Part shown: piece by piece, positions 46,423-57,550 of the stretch | Layout: every line of letters begins with the position of its first letter | How positions within the stretch are numbered: the stretch's first letter is position 1 | Assembly (NCBI GenBank): GCA_027886185.1 | Contig: WOAB01000728.1 | Coordinates: 1,054,001-1,118,000, forward strand | DNA length: 64,000 nucleotides | From: Rheum nobile | Taxonomy: Eukaryota > Streptophyta > Magnoliopsida > Caryophyllales > Polygonaceae | Reading direction: 5' to 3' | Notes under the pieces: generated by a model | Seen by the model: only the letters and a program-made list of their open reading frames with translations | Told to the model about the DNA's origin: nothing | Databases searched by the model: none | Made by a program: the position numbers and the translations under genes

Positions 46423-47093
46423 TGTTTTGGGGCGAAAAGATCGGACGACCTAAATCGCCTTAGACGGGGTAACTAGTCGATCGGGTGATAGAAAACAATC
46501 CAAACCAAATAGATAATAGACAAGCAAAGAGCAAATGCAGAATAGCGAAATGATTTTATTAGATAATATATTGATCGGATTGAATCGAGATACAACTTAT
46601 CGTAATAAGGCAGAGTGATCTTATTGGATTCGACCAGTAATTCTTAGGTTACGACCGGTGGCGAATAAGCGGGGGTGATTGCTGGAGAGCTAGATGGGCA
46701 GTGAAAGTGTTGTTCTGTTTTTTTCTGAACGAGAATGCTTGAGTGTGTAACGTGCTTGTATCCGTCCCCCTCTTATCTTCCTCTTCGTCCATATATGGTA
46801 AGTTCTTCGTGCCTCTGACCGTTATATTTCGATCCCATCCTTATCTTCAATGCCGGGATTTAATTACGGAGATTCTGTCACTAATTGCTGCTATTATGGT
46901 GTTGTGTAAATGTTGTGGCCGTTGATCAATCCTGGCATTTAATGCTTGGCAGGATCTTCGCGATCTTGTCGGAGGACGTTCGACTGGAGAAGCCTCATCG
47001 CCTTCTCTGGGTTTCTCTTCTGTTCTTCCGACCCGTCATGGGCCTGGGCTTGTCTTGCTCGATCCACCTTCCCAGGGGACGTCAGGCCCAACA
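46423..47093 (-). repeat. 5' LTR of element D
   Basis: 671 bp, TGTTTTGGGG to GGCCCAACA on the plus strand, followed by TATGG. Confidence 0.95.
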
Positions 47094-47287
47094 TATGGTA
47101 CTCGTCTTTACTTAACATTACAACAACTCTTCCCCGGAAACACAAGGCATGACACATTAACAATCAAAACTATAGGTCACTTCGACCAAACATCATGCGT
47201 CTCGGCCAAGGCGCAACCGACAAGTCCACCTGGAAAATCAAACAAACAAGAACAAGGTACGCAGAAAACGAAACATTCACAAAACAT

Positions 47288-47349
47288 GCGACCCGCGATG
47301 GTAGACGGGTCGCCAAAACATTGTCCATCCCATCTTCAGGATGGGGCAC
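47288..47349. other. Conserved double hairpin, element E
   Basis: GCGACCCG, spacer, CGGGTCGC at 47288-47313, then CCCAT...ATGGG. About 115 bases past the stop of the antisense gene. Confidence 0.6.
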
Positions 47350-47427
47350 AACATGACATTAAACGTCTAAGTCAAAATGTCCACAATACCACACACACAA
47401 GACATTGCCATTAGACAATAAACAAAC

Positions 47428-49259
47428 CTAAGACTCGCATGACCGTTCATTGGCAACTGCAGGGACAACTTATTGGCTCTTAGCCACCTCAAGAGGCACC
47501 TTCGACGCGTCATCAACCACTTCTTCAGTCGCTTCAAGATCAGCCTCCTCCTTTTGATCACCATCACCCAGGCCGATGAGCTTGAACAATTCATTGCCAG
47601 GGTTGCCACCAGGGTAGAGGTAGTCCAGGCTGGCCTTTTCGTCTTCAACGTTCCAAGCCGAATGAGTTCCTACAGCATGTTCCTCCATCATCTCGATACG
47701 CGACTTGATACAGAAGTATGTCCCCATGTCGCTGGCGTTTTGAGCATTCTTCATGCGAAACTCCTCAACGTTGCCCTCCAATTCTTCAAGACGAGCATGA
47801 GCCTCCATCAACTTCTTCTCGGTCGACGTCAGCTTATTTTCAGCGGTCTTCACACGAGCATTAGCAGCTTTTAGTTGGCCTTCAATCTGGGCAACTCGTC
47901 TATCAGCCATGTCGCTTAAAGCCTGCACGCTTGAGAACGCGACGAGAGAATACTAGAGAGCTTGTACACGACAAGTTATGTAATCAGTTACCAATATGCA
48001 TAAAAAAATAGTATGCATACATTTTTACATGTACCTTCCAAGCAGCGGCTCCGGCCTCGTCGATGCAGTCGATGGGGTGCAGATCGCAGATCTCGTTCTT
48101 CGCCTCAGGATCTAGGGTATAAAGTAGATCGCTCAAGGACCTATTTTTCAGTTCACCAACCGACGACTCAGCGGCAGCTATCGCTTTCCTCTTCGCTCCA
48201 GAAGCCTTGGAAGAGGGCAAGTCCATAGTAATGACTTTAGGCGGCACAGACGCTTTGGCAGACGCATATGCTTTGGGCATTTGGCCGCTGAGAGTTTATG
48301 ATCCAGAATGCTCTTTCCCGACAAACGAGCGCTTGATCTTTCACCTCGAGACGCTGTCAAGTAAGCACAACAGAGTAAGCATACAAATAACCCAAGAACC
48401 ACCCACACACATACATGTAGGAATGAACAGGTGCCTTTGGTGACATAAGTAGACAACGTCACCATTTTAGTGGATCCAGATATCAGAAAGTTGGTGTTTT
48501 GAAACGATCTTTCCGCCTCAGAGAAAGAGAGCAAAACCTTAGTCACCGCGGCAAAGTGAGAGTCTTCTTTTTCCTCCAGATTAGGCACTGAAAAGAAACA
48601 CATGTGAGCAGAAGTTAAAGAGACGTCTAGTGAAAATCCGAAAGGACAAATACGATACTTGATGTCCTCCAAGCGTCCCGCAAGAAGGAACAGTCGAAAC
48701 CCCCCTCGAGCGACTTCTTCTCCACAAAGAAGAACTGTGACATCCATCCTCAATCATTGACGTTGAGGTTCAAAGCGATTGGTAGCCTACCCTGTCTAAG
48801 GCGTAATTGAAACCGGGAAGATCCTCGGGTACTCAGATAATAAGACAACCAGAGAGCATCAGAATCGAAATCGATCTCAACGCTAGAGACCAAAAGATCA
48901 ACTACCCTAAGAAGACGCCATGCGTGGGGCATGACTTGACATAGAGCAAGGTGTAAGACATCCAAGAAGTTTTGAACCAAATTTGAAAAGGGAAAAGTGT
49001 GGCCGATCTTGAAGGGGTATTTAAAAAAACAAATCCACTTGTCTTGACGCCAATCGGCACGTTCGTAAGAACGAGGGAGGCGAGCAACTGTCCTTGGAGG
49101 AAACTGACCTACCTCTAAAATCGTTTCTAACTTCGGATGGGTTAGGGTTCCGACCAAAGAGTCTTTCCGGCTAGTAAGCTTCAAGGGGGTGAAACCATTG
49201 TCCTCCTCGCCGGTGCCGAAAGACGAGATCCTTCTCTTTTTCGATCGCGCAAACACCAT
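47428..49259 (-). pseudogene. Element E antisense gene
   Basis: Start MVFARSKKRR at 49259. Exon 1 carries GHTFPFSNLVQNF, QVMPHAWRLLRVVDL and DALWLSYYLS, and a stop at 48750 where the others have NDRGW. Donor is GTATCG, acceptor TTTCAG at 48588. The middle block 48587-48035 is open through the intron-2 segment (acceptor GACAG, donor position GC) but shifts frame near 48260. Donor is GTACAT; the last exon starts near 47960. The coiled coil is followed by a premature stop at 47470; the ancestral end RSCES is at 47428. Confidence 0.78.
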
Positions 49260-49359
49260 TGCAGACAACGGTAAGAAATTCGAAATTTTTACCTTTGGAA
49301 AGGTGAAGTCTTTTTTTGCAGTAAAAGGAAGACGGTGAAAAGAGGAAGAACTAATCGAG

Positions 49360-49366
49360 TATTTAA
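49360..49366 (-). promoter_or_regulatory. TATA-like box of element E antisense gene
   Basis: TTAAATA on the minus strand, 101 bases before the start codon at 49259. Confidence 0.45.
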
Positions 49367-49545
49367 GATGGGAAAAACTGCCAATCTTTGGTCAACGCTA
49401 TGGTCCAATAAAACGTTGCCATGTCACTGATCTTCTGCGGCAGAATCGGCAGGAGAAGATTTTGCAGAGAGGAGAAGATTGTGAAAATATAATTGTCCTG
49501 TCAACCGTATCATCGTCTTCCGGCCCAGTTATATTTTGGGGCAAT

Positions 49546-50050
49546 TGTTGGGCTCCATTTTTTACGTGATCCATCGGGCCGGCCTAGCAAGTGTAGATAG
49601 GTGTCTTTCTAGAAGGTTTATGTAAGCAGAAGTTGGATGTTAGAGGGAATCTCGGCTCCATGACGCATGTAACGACTGCCCTCGAATCTCGGACAAGTCA
49701 GTTTAAGCTGATTATTAGACTAAGCATAAATACTGAATTTGACCACCATTGTAAAACACTTGATCATTACTTACTGAATACAAAGCTATAATTCGCAGCT
49801 CTCTTACTCGTTTTCTCAAATTATTCTCTAGCTTGATTCTTCATTTCAATACTAAAGTGACCGACGGTTAAGTTTCTTGATTCGATCAGTCTCCCACTTG
49901 AAGAAGATAAGCTTGATTTCACACTTATTCAATCTAGTTATATCTTGATTTCTAGTTGATTCGGATTGTCTAGATATTATCGATCTAATTGTTGTCTAGT
50001 TACCCTTTTTAAGGTGATTCAGGTCGATTCGATCTTTTCGCCCCAAAACA
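49546..50050 (+). repeat. 3' LTR of element E
   Basis: TGTTGGGCTCC to CCCCAAAACA, 505 bp, after TTTTGGGGCAAT. Followed by the ATAAC duplication. Confidence 0.93.
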
Positions 50051-50165
50051 ATAACCATTTCTAAATCTTTTCCCCCTCCTAAACTATTACCATTCCGTTT
50101 TCTTTCTTCCTTGGACAACCAAACGCCACCTTAAACACAAATCAAATCTAGCTAAGAGTTTGAAG

Positions 50166-50171
50166 TTTATT
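50166..50171 (-). terminator. Poly(A) signal candidate of LAZY1
   Basis: AATAAA on the minus strand, about 175 bases past the LAZY1 stop codon, with T/A-rich sequence before it. Confidence 0.5.
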
Positions 50172-50346
50172 ACATTCAGTCGCATATTATACAGCACACT
50201 GCATATTACATATATATAGCAAGAGCAATCATATAATAGTGCAACACAAACAGAGAAACACCCCTATGTAATATAAATACTCGATCTAGGGAAGGATTTA
50301 TATATAACGAATAAGGGACCGTTGAAGCATTGCAGTGCATTTTCTT

Positions 50347-51737
50347 TCATTTTTGTCCCAGCTCCAATACCAGATCTGCAAATTACCACGAACAAACAAT
50401 TGTTAATTGTATAAGACCAACGAAAACAAAACTAAAAAACAATTATAATTCGGGCATATGCGTATTTTGCTAAAGTTATAATTTATATTTTCAAATACAC
50501 ATATGGTGGACTTATATGATTTGAGCCCAAGTAAAGGAATAATATCGGGCTTGGAAGGGATTAAGCCCAAAATCATGAAAGTGGAATCATTAGATGGATC
50601 TAGAATTAATTTGGGATTTTGATGGTAATATCTAAAATTGTCTAAGGAGAGTAATTAGTGGATTTATGTGGGTTATTCTAGAACTAAGGAGAAAAATACC
50701 CATTTTGCAGTGTGTAAGTCGGTTGTGCATTGTTAACCACTTAACCTCACCCATGTGTTGTATAAATAGGAGATGGTGTTAGTCATTTTATAACATCGTG
50801 CAATTGAGAGAATGAGGTGTGAGCTCGAGTTGTGAGGTTGTGTGTATGAGTGGTTACATATATAAGAGTGTAGTGATCTACCCGTAAACTATCTCTTCTA
50901 TATTTTCACTATATAATATTATAATACAAAGTCGTGAGAGAGTGTAGTGATCTACGTACCCGTAAACTATCTCTTTTGTTACTTGTGTCTTTGTTTTGGT
51001 GGGTTTCTGTGAGTATACAAGAGTTGTGAGAGAGGGTGATTCCCTAATAGTGGTATCAGAGTTGAGGTTGTCGGTTTTAGGTGATACGGGTAGAGTTCGC
51101 TGGTGGAAGAATCTCGTGTTGGCGTGATGGCGGCCGGCTTGTCGAGGACGTTCAAGATCCCACTCTTTGATGAGAAGATCAACTTTATGTTGTGGTAGAG
51201 TACGATTCAAGAACTATTATAGCATCAAGGTTTTGATATGGTCTTGGAGGAGGAGAAGCCTGGATTCATTGATGAGAGGGAATGATGCAAAATCTAAAAG
51301 AAGTCTGTGAGTACAATCCAGTTGGCACTTGCTCTCGAGATCAAATTCAGTGTTTTAAAGGAGACCACATCGAAGGCGTTGTGCGACAAGCTCGAGAGCA
51401 TATATTTGTCGAAGGCATTGACAAACCGAACATGTTTGAAGATGGAGTTGTACTATCTAAAGATGGAGGAAGGAGGTAGTCTTCATGACAACATTAATAT
51501 AATTAATCAACTAGTATGTCAATTGATGAATGCAAGTGACAATATAAAGGACGAGGAGTATGCACTGTTGTTATTAGCGTCATTACCAAGGTTCTACAAT
51601 TCCTTGTTGCATATGTTACTTGTAGGAAGGTCGACTCTCACTCTAGATGAGGTGATTGCCACGTTGTGGGAGAGTGCGAAAAATATGAAGAATGACACTA
51701 TCCACATGGGAGGAGATAAATACTACTTGGGGGGAGA

Positions 51738-51813
<76 letters not shown>

Positions 51814-54800
51814 AATGAAGAGGGGCAGGGTGACATGAGTTGGAGAGTAAACTCACATCATTGTCGAGATTCGAGTGACATCGAGTGTTACTACTGTGGG
51901 GAGAAGGGTCATATGGAAACGAGGTGTCCTCAAATGACGAAGAGAACTTGAAGAAGTTGAGAGATACGGCGTCGCGAGCGTATAATGGTAACTCCCACAC
52001 GAATGTGATTAGTGATGTTGGTGAAAAGGATGTGTACTTGGCAATGAGTGAGGAGGTTGTCAAGTCCAAGTTGGTGATGGACAGTGCCGCTTCAAAGCAT
52101 GTGTGTGGATATCAAACATTGTTCGACACTTTGAAGAGAGATGGAGAGTTTCATCACCTCAACTTAGCTGGTGGTGAAAAGTTGAAGGTTGAGGGTACCA
52201 AAAGCGTGGGTATGATGTGTCATAAAGGTACAAGTCACACTCTTCACAATGCGAGGTGCATGCCTTCAAACAAAGTTAACATCATCTTTTTGGGTGCGAT
52301 GAGGTCAGATTGGTACAGATTTGTTGACACTTATAATTGGTGCAAGGTGTTCAAGGGTAGTTGCTTGACCATGCGAGATCGGAAAAACGATAAAGAGCGT
52401 ATTCAGATATTACATAAGTACATGAAAATATAAATGAAGGGAGAAATTGTTAAAGTTGTAATTCATATTTCCAAATGCATATTAATTTAGTGGGCTCATA
52501 TGATTTGGACCAAAGCAGCAAAGAAATGATATTGGACTTGGAAGGAATTAAGTCCAAAATCATGAAAGTGGAGTCATTAGATGGATCTAGAATTAAATGG
52601 AATTTTGATGGTAATATGTAGAATTGTCTAAGACTAGTAATCAATGGATTTATATAAGTTTATGTGGGTCATTCTAGAACTAAGGAGAAAAATACTCACT
52701 TTGAGCAACGTGTAAGGGTTTCTTAGGGGATGGGGTGTATAAAGAGTTATTTGTTTATAAATAGTTGATAAATAGGATTGTATAAAAAAAAATATTTGGT
52801 AAAAATATAATTTTTATAGGTATGTGTGTAGTTTATTAGAAAAGTGTGAGTAGTGAAAAAAAATAATTTATTACACGAATATCGAAATGTATAAAAATAG
52901 ATTTTTGAAAAAAAAAAGTATAAATAATAAATAGTATGGTCAAACAAAGCCTAAATTAGTTTTGCATTATTAACCTTGCCCATGTGTTGTATAAATAGGA
53001 GATGGTGCTAGTCATTTTGAAGCATCAAGCAATTCAGAGAGTGAGGTGTGAGCTCCATTTGTGAGGTTGAGTGTGTATGTGAGTGGTCACATATATAAGA
53101 GTGTAGCGGGGCTACTTTTAAAATATTTCTTGGATATTTTCACTGTATATTGTATAATATAAAGTCACTTTTAAAAATTATGTCTTTGTTTTGGTGAATG
53201 TCGGTACAAGAATCCCGAGAAATGGTCGATTTTCTAACATATTTGTCAAAGTCTATGGGCCATAGACCGGGGGTCGTGCGGACACGAGCGTATAGGCGCA
53301 GATAGGCCCAGTACACAAGTCAAATAATGTTTCATCCTAAAATTAATTGGTAATAGAAGGATTAAGCCATTAAGCTTATATACTAGACAAGTTATGTCCC
53401 AAATTTAGATGTGAGACAATTATATTCCAACAATATTTAAACATGTAGTTGTGATCTGAGTGTATATATATATAATGTGAATATATAGCAAATTAACAAC
53501 GGAATTAGAATTGGTCTTTCCCTCTTTTTGTTTTTAAGAGTGGCGGTATTGTCTAAAGATTTTATTCATATGAAATATGGCTGGGTAGTAATCATATGGA
53601 GATAATCTTTAACTTTTATTTAATGCTTCACTCAATGTATAATGTGTTAGATTAACAAGCACAACATGCAGGTAGTAGCTGATTTTTCAAATTCTATTCT
53701 CCTTGCTAAGTTATGAAACTTGAAAAATGCATGATGAATCTAACTCGCCATTCTCAAGCACAATTGACTAGCTATATCATTCATGCAATAGTCTAATTCA
53801 CAAAGTAAGCTCAAGTGTATAGGTTAATTAAAAGATAAGTTATTCTAAATCCTATAGTGGGTTAATTATATTTGACCAATCATCAGGAAGTGTATGCAAA
53901 TGTTGATGCATATGAAGATTGCTTAGAATTTAGCTAGACTTACAGTCTTCATCAGTCTTGATCCAATATTCGCCGTTGGTGCCGTTCTTCAGGCTGCTTT
54001 TGCAACTTTCTTTTTCTGATACCATGAATCCTTCATTAATAATGTTGCGATTTCCGTTATTAGGCCTCGTCTTATCCTTCTTGCAATTGCTGAATATGTT
54101 GCTCTCTTTAGCAACTACAAGGCTTTCAGGATGAACTTTCCTCTGAAACAGTTTCTTAATCTGCAAAAAAAAAATAAAGAACTAAATGAAGTTCTTCATT
54201 TAGTGCTAATTGATGCTTGCTTTGTTAATTTCTTAGAACTGTTATAGAAGTTGAACTCCAAGGAAAACGAATTGAGACTCTCTACTCCCTAAATTTGCTC
54301 CCATGCTATATATACTGCGATATGATTGGCCAATCAGTTTTCAAATTAAAGCCAAAAAGGATTTTATTCCAATAATATAATGAAAAGTCCAATCTAACCA
54401 ATTAAAATAATGGAGCATTGAAGGGAATATATCAAGGGACCTCATAATTTGGACTGGAAGAAAACTCGTCAAAGAATAAGAGTGTTTGATGAATAGTAGT
54501 AGAAATAGCTTTTAATGTTTAGTAGCGTTTGAAATTCTATTTTTTAATAATTATTCTCATTAGCATTTCGATTTAAGCTACTTTTTGAAAGAATGTCATT
54601 CAATCAAGATGACTATTACTAATAAAGGATTAATAATGAAGATTTATAGTCCGAATATTTTAGATAGTCATAGTACTTTGCTAGAAGCCAATTATGATTT
54701 ATGGGCTAAATAAGATTGGCACATTGCTAATTATAATCGGATCCTATAAGGTCATACACAATAGAGTAATTGTGCTAGATCAAAGTAACTCGAGGCCCAT

Positions 54801-56385
54801 AAATGGGACCATGGGGGCCTGACCATGTCATGGCTATTAGGGACATGTGAATTGTTCATCAAGTAATAATAAGTGTTATCTATTTACTTGATGATATAAG
54901 AAAAATTATCTTTATGAAATATAAGATAATATAATTGTTATATATATCCCATTCTAGATACAAGGGAATTATCCATTATCTCATGTGTTGAAAAAATACA
55001 CACAATTATACCCTAGGGCCAGTCGTGCACTTGTGAAAGCTTTGAGTTTTCGTCTCGTTCTATAAAACGTAAGCAAAACGATCTAGTATAATGCTCGTGT
55101 GGATCAAGTAGAGGAGTCACGCTTGAGGCTCTTATCTCCAAATTGATCTTAACAAGAAGATTTGCATCAAAAAATATGTTACTCTTTTCTTATATGTTTC
55201 ATATTGATTTATGCATGAGTTCCTATTTTAGATGTTAGAAAAGTATTTTCTGAAATTTCGCTAAAAGTATCTAAATCCCTACACTTTCAACCGCTCCTTA
55301 CTTGCTACCGCTACCACGGTGTCAACCACTACAGCTTGACATGTCAAACATGGCCTTAAGGAAACCACTTAATGTAGCGGTACGTACCTTACAAAACCTT
55401 TTGCTTGTTGGAGAAGATTTAGTTAAAACTCCTCCATCTCTAAGAATTTTGTTCTTCTTAAGAGAAGGTTGAAATTTTTGAAGAATCCTTCTCATTGGAT
55501 GCATTGGTGCTTTGTACTTGTTTATAGCTTGATCCTCCTCTATGGTGTCAAGCTTGATACAAGAGTTTTTGTCTACTTCTCCGCTCCTTCGGAACAGCTC
55601 AAGGAGCGACGTTCTCTCCTTCATCGGCTCCTCTTCTGAATCCGGTAAGTCATAAGACGACGTGAAAAGATAGCCTTGAAGAGGAAATGCGATCTTGGCT
55701 TCATTATCATCCATCTCTTTGCCACTTAGAGTGATAGTACTTGCAACACTAGTTCTCCTTGACTCATTAAACCCTTCGTTTTCACCCTCCGCCTTGAGGA
55801 ACTTCTCTAGCTCGTGGTTTACGAGCTTCAAGTCATAGTTCATCTCCTCCATTGGATGACCTTCTTTTGGTTCTTCGTCAGGAGGGAATCCAAACGCCGG
55901 TGTTTCAGGCTCTGTCGATGAAATCGATTCCATGTTAAGAGTTCCAATGGTCAAGAAACCCGGGAAAGTCTCTTGAGTTGCTTCATCCACCTTGCACTCA
56001 CTAAGATACCTTTCAAAATGATCATTTTGTGGCTTCCTTGTGCATCTTCGTCCGTTCTTCCATGATGGATTCAACAACAAACAAGAAGTGTTCCCTGAAA
56101 CTGAGAAAGTAGTCCTTTTACGCATGCATGGTTTGTTAAGGTATATATATCAAATTGTTGTACTCTTGTAACATATTTTCTAAAGTGGGTAAAATTAATA
56201 AACATGTGAAACAGTTACCATGTTCTGAATCCTTGATCAACGCAACACTTTTGTTGCGTAACATGCACTGCATCCAACCGAATACCTGCATCAAACGACA
56301 ACAGAACACACGAGTCTTCATAAGACCACATTCATCAGTGAATATCATTTTCTAGAGTAGCAGAGGAAACAGTGCTCACCTTCAT
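50347..56385 (-). CDS. LAZY1: LAZY1, shoot gravitropism regulator (five exons)
   Basis: Exons on the minus strand: 56385-56380 (ATGAAG only), 56285-56219, 56094-55388, 54160-53944 and 50375-50347. All introns have GT-AG ends, phases agree, and the sum is 1026 bases: 341 residues, no stop or frameshift. A 6-base first exon and a tiny last exon are typical of the IGT/LAZY family. Motifs: MKVFGWMQ at the N-terminus, GFLTIGT (residues 70-76, the IGT motif), LKLVNHELEKFLKAE, SVASTITLSGKEMDD, PLQGYLFTSS, a basic stretch with LFQRKVHPES, and C-terminal WIKTDEDYLVLEL. The last motif separates LAZY1 from TAC1, and the middle blocks fit LAZY1 better than LAZY4/DRO1. Family role: a plasma-membrane and nuclear protein in early gravity signalling, acting on lateral auxin flow and branch angle. 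Introns 3 and 4 are swollen by Copia sequences. Three residues (GQK) follow the usual LEL end. Confidence 0.93.
50468..51049 (+). repeat. 5' LTR of intron Copia element
   Basis: TGCTAAAGTT to TTCCCTAATA (the final CA has become TA), 582 bp, with TATAAATA at 50761-50768. It represents the empty site for the MITE in the other LTR. Confidence 0.88.
51051..51061 (+). promoter_or_regulatory. Primer-binding site, initiator tRNA-Met type
   Basis: TGGTATCAGAG one base after the 5' LTR, the standard plant Copia primer site. Confidence 0.85.
51127..52433 (+). pseudogene. gag: Copia gag and protease start, internally deleted
   Basis: ATG at 51127 opens a UBN2-type Copia gag. Stops near 51197, 51220 and 51282 precede the longest frame (51307-51951), which includes STIQLALALEIKFSVLKETT, EYALLLLASLP, a run of Glu-Arg repeats coded by a GA microsatellite, and the zinc knuckle CYYCGEKGHMETRC (about 51885-51930). 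The frame then shifts. Protease text MDSAASKHVC (about 52078) follows, ending at 52433. Integrase, RT and RNase H are absent, so the element could only move with help. Confidence 0.87.
51735..51811 (+). repeat. (GA)n microsatellite inside gag
   Basis: About 38 GA units, interrupted once or twice at the start. In the gag frame it reads as alternating Glu and Arg. Confidence 0.95.
52448..53239 (+). repeat. 3' LTR of intron Copia element
   Basis: TGTTAAAGTT to TTTCTAACA, 792 bp including the 236-bp MITE. TATAAATA at 52990-52997. The purine tract GAAGGGAGAAA comes directly before it. Confidence 0.9.
52716..52951. mobile_element. Tourist-like MITE, 236 bp, duplication TAA
   Basis: TAA lies at 52713-52715 and 52952-52954, and the other LTR has the uninterrupted site GTGTAA. 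The ends GGGTTTCTTAG and, reversed, GGCTTTGTTTG are an imperfect inverted repeat. A TAA duplication and GGSTTTGTTTG-like ends suggest PIF/Harbinger. The interior is AT-rich without coding. Confidence 0.78.
53245..53943 (-). other. Rest of LAZY1 intron 4
   Basis: AT-rich sequence between the Copia element and exon 4. Nothing else recognised. Confidence 0.7.
54594..55283 (+). mobile_element. Copia solo LTR in LAZY1 intron 3
   Basis: 690 bp from TGTCATTCAATC to ATCCCTACA. It aligns throughout with the split LTR at 6782-7120 plus 14833-15213 (reverse strand). I see no clear target duplication, so it is old or slightly trimmed. It is opposite in direction to LAZY1. Confidence 0.83.
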
Positions 56386-57550
56386 TTCGGCTTTTCGACT
56401 GTCCAAATCATACAAGGAGAGGATTTTTAAGTATCTTTAATGGGAGCTAACTAGCTAGATTCTCAATGATATAAAGGAGCCAGTACTTAAGATTAGTGGC
56501 CATCAAAAAACATACGAAGAAGAAAAGAACATAGGAATAGCTACAAAATATGAAGGTAATGTCTTCATGTGGTTGGATATTACCAAATCATATATATGAG
56601 CCTACCAATTTCCAGCATCTTCATTTGTTATGTTACGTGCCATTCTACGTGCCGTGTAGTACTTAAACAAATGTGTGTGTGAAGGCAATTGTACTATATA
56701 TGTTCCCGGATGTATTTGTTCATACCTTTTTGAAGATTGGAACTTGTTTAGTTTCCTCAATTTTGCACTTGTCATTTGTCCTGATTTTGACAAGTCCCAA
56801 TTAAGGGTCATTTTTAATGATACTTGGCTTATTTATACACATGATGAGTACACTACATAATGCTACTGTAAATCTTTCTTATAGAAGACTCCACTATGTT
56901 CTTCTGATCATGTACTTCAAATGGAGCAATTTGATTGATTATTACCAATGTTATTATGGGGATTTCTGGTTTTGATGGTTAAAAACCTTCAAGTTGATGA
57001 TTTATTGAGTGTTTGAGGTATATGTATAGGACTTTGATAAAATGAACAATCGAAGGTTCAAGACGAACATGAATTGTTTCAGAGTGTTGGACGTGTTCGA
57101 AATGAGCGCATTGTTCAAGAATGTTGTGACTTCTCTGAAAGTTAGCGACCACCAAAATTCCAACGGCTAGTTTGGAAGTGATATTGTGTTTCAACCCTAG
57201 AAGTAACAGATCTACTCGTTTTAAGTTCGAATCAAGCCAAATCAAACGCATGCAAGAACAAAAACAAAGGGACACAAGATCTGTTCACGCGGTTCGGTTT
57301 TCCTACATCCGCGGAGCCTCGAGACGCGAGACTCAACCCAAATGCACTAAAAATCAAGAAACACAAGTGTAGGTTACAAAGGGACAATCGGAAACCCTAG
57401 GTAGAACTACGAAAGCCACAACAGAGAACACAAGTGAGAAAGCAAAGAAGAAGAGTAAGGAGACAGAAGAAAGGGTTTCGGCCCCCTTTCAAGGCAGACA
57501 AAGATGCAGATGCAAGCTTCAACAATGGTGACTAAGATAGACACCAATAG
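56386..57550 (-). other. LAZY1 upstream region
   Basis: 1.17 kb between the LAZY1 start codon and element G. A weak TATA-like CTTTATATC (minus strand) lies near 56470-56480, about 90 bases before the ATG. Within 56950-57545 the sequence looks unlike the rest (TCGAGACGCGAGACTCAA, GGGTTTCGGCC) and may be an older unrecognised insertion. No gene seen. Confidence 0.5.

Larger units (their letters stand above)
37161..47093 (-). mobile_element. Element D: complete young Tat element, 9.9 kb
   Basis: TATGG flanks it at 37156-37160 and 47094-47098. Both LTRs are 671 bp, with about 11 substitutions and two 1-base indels by eye. Order on the minus strand: 5' LTR, primer site, gag, protease, pol, antisense gene (plus strand), 3' LTR. 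It sits about 330 bp beyond the stop of the antisense gene of element E. It is the least damaged element here, yet gag and integrase have stops. Confidence 0.95.
28924..50050 (+). mobile_element. Element E: Tat-lineage gypsy element, 21 kb with nested insertions
   Basis: Flanked by ATAAC at 28919-28923 and 50051-50055. Removing the nested pieces (32056-34463, 36083-36957, 37161-47093, each with its own target duplication) leaves about 7.9 kb: 5' LTR, primer site, gag, protease, a pol lacking RT, an antisense gene and the 3' LTR. Missing RT and many stops make it non-autonomous. Its right end lies 116 bp from the LAZY1 poly(A) signal. Confidence 0.94.
50468..53239 (+). mobile_element. Deleted Copia element in LAZY1 intron 4, duplication TATTT
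   Basis: TATTT flanks it at 50463-50467 and 53240-53244. LTRs are 50468-51049 and 52448-53239; only gag and the start of protease lie between. It is oriented against LAZY1. The 3' LTR is longer because of a MITE at 52716-52951. Confidence 0.92.

Noticed and set aside
51698..52069. Minus-strand frame with a long Ser/Leu run
   Set aside because: Shadow of the GA microsatellite in the Copia gag.
54594..55283. Full-length Copia element in LAZY1 intron 3
   Set aside because: Only one LTR is present; no primer site after it and no purine tract before it.
56136..56348. 70-residue minus-strand frame
   Set aside because: Only its middle (56285-56219) is coding, as exon 2 of LAZY1; the rest is intron.
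50347..56385. DRO1/LAZY4 or TAC1 as identity of the host gene
   Set aside because: The C-terminal YLVLEL motif is present (absent in TAC1), and the ELEKFLKAE, STITLSGK and PLQGYLF blocks match LAZY1 rather than LAZY4 as I remember these families.
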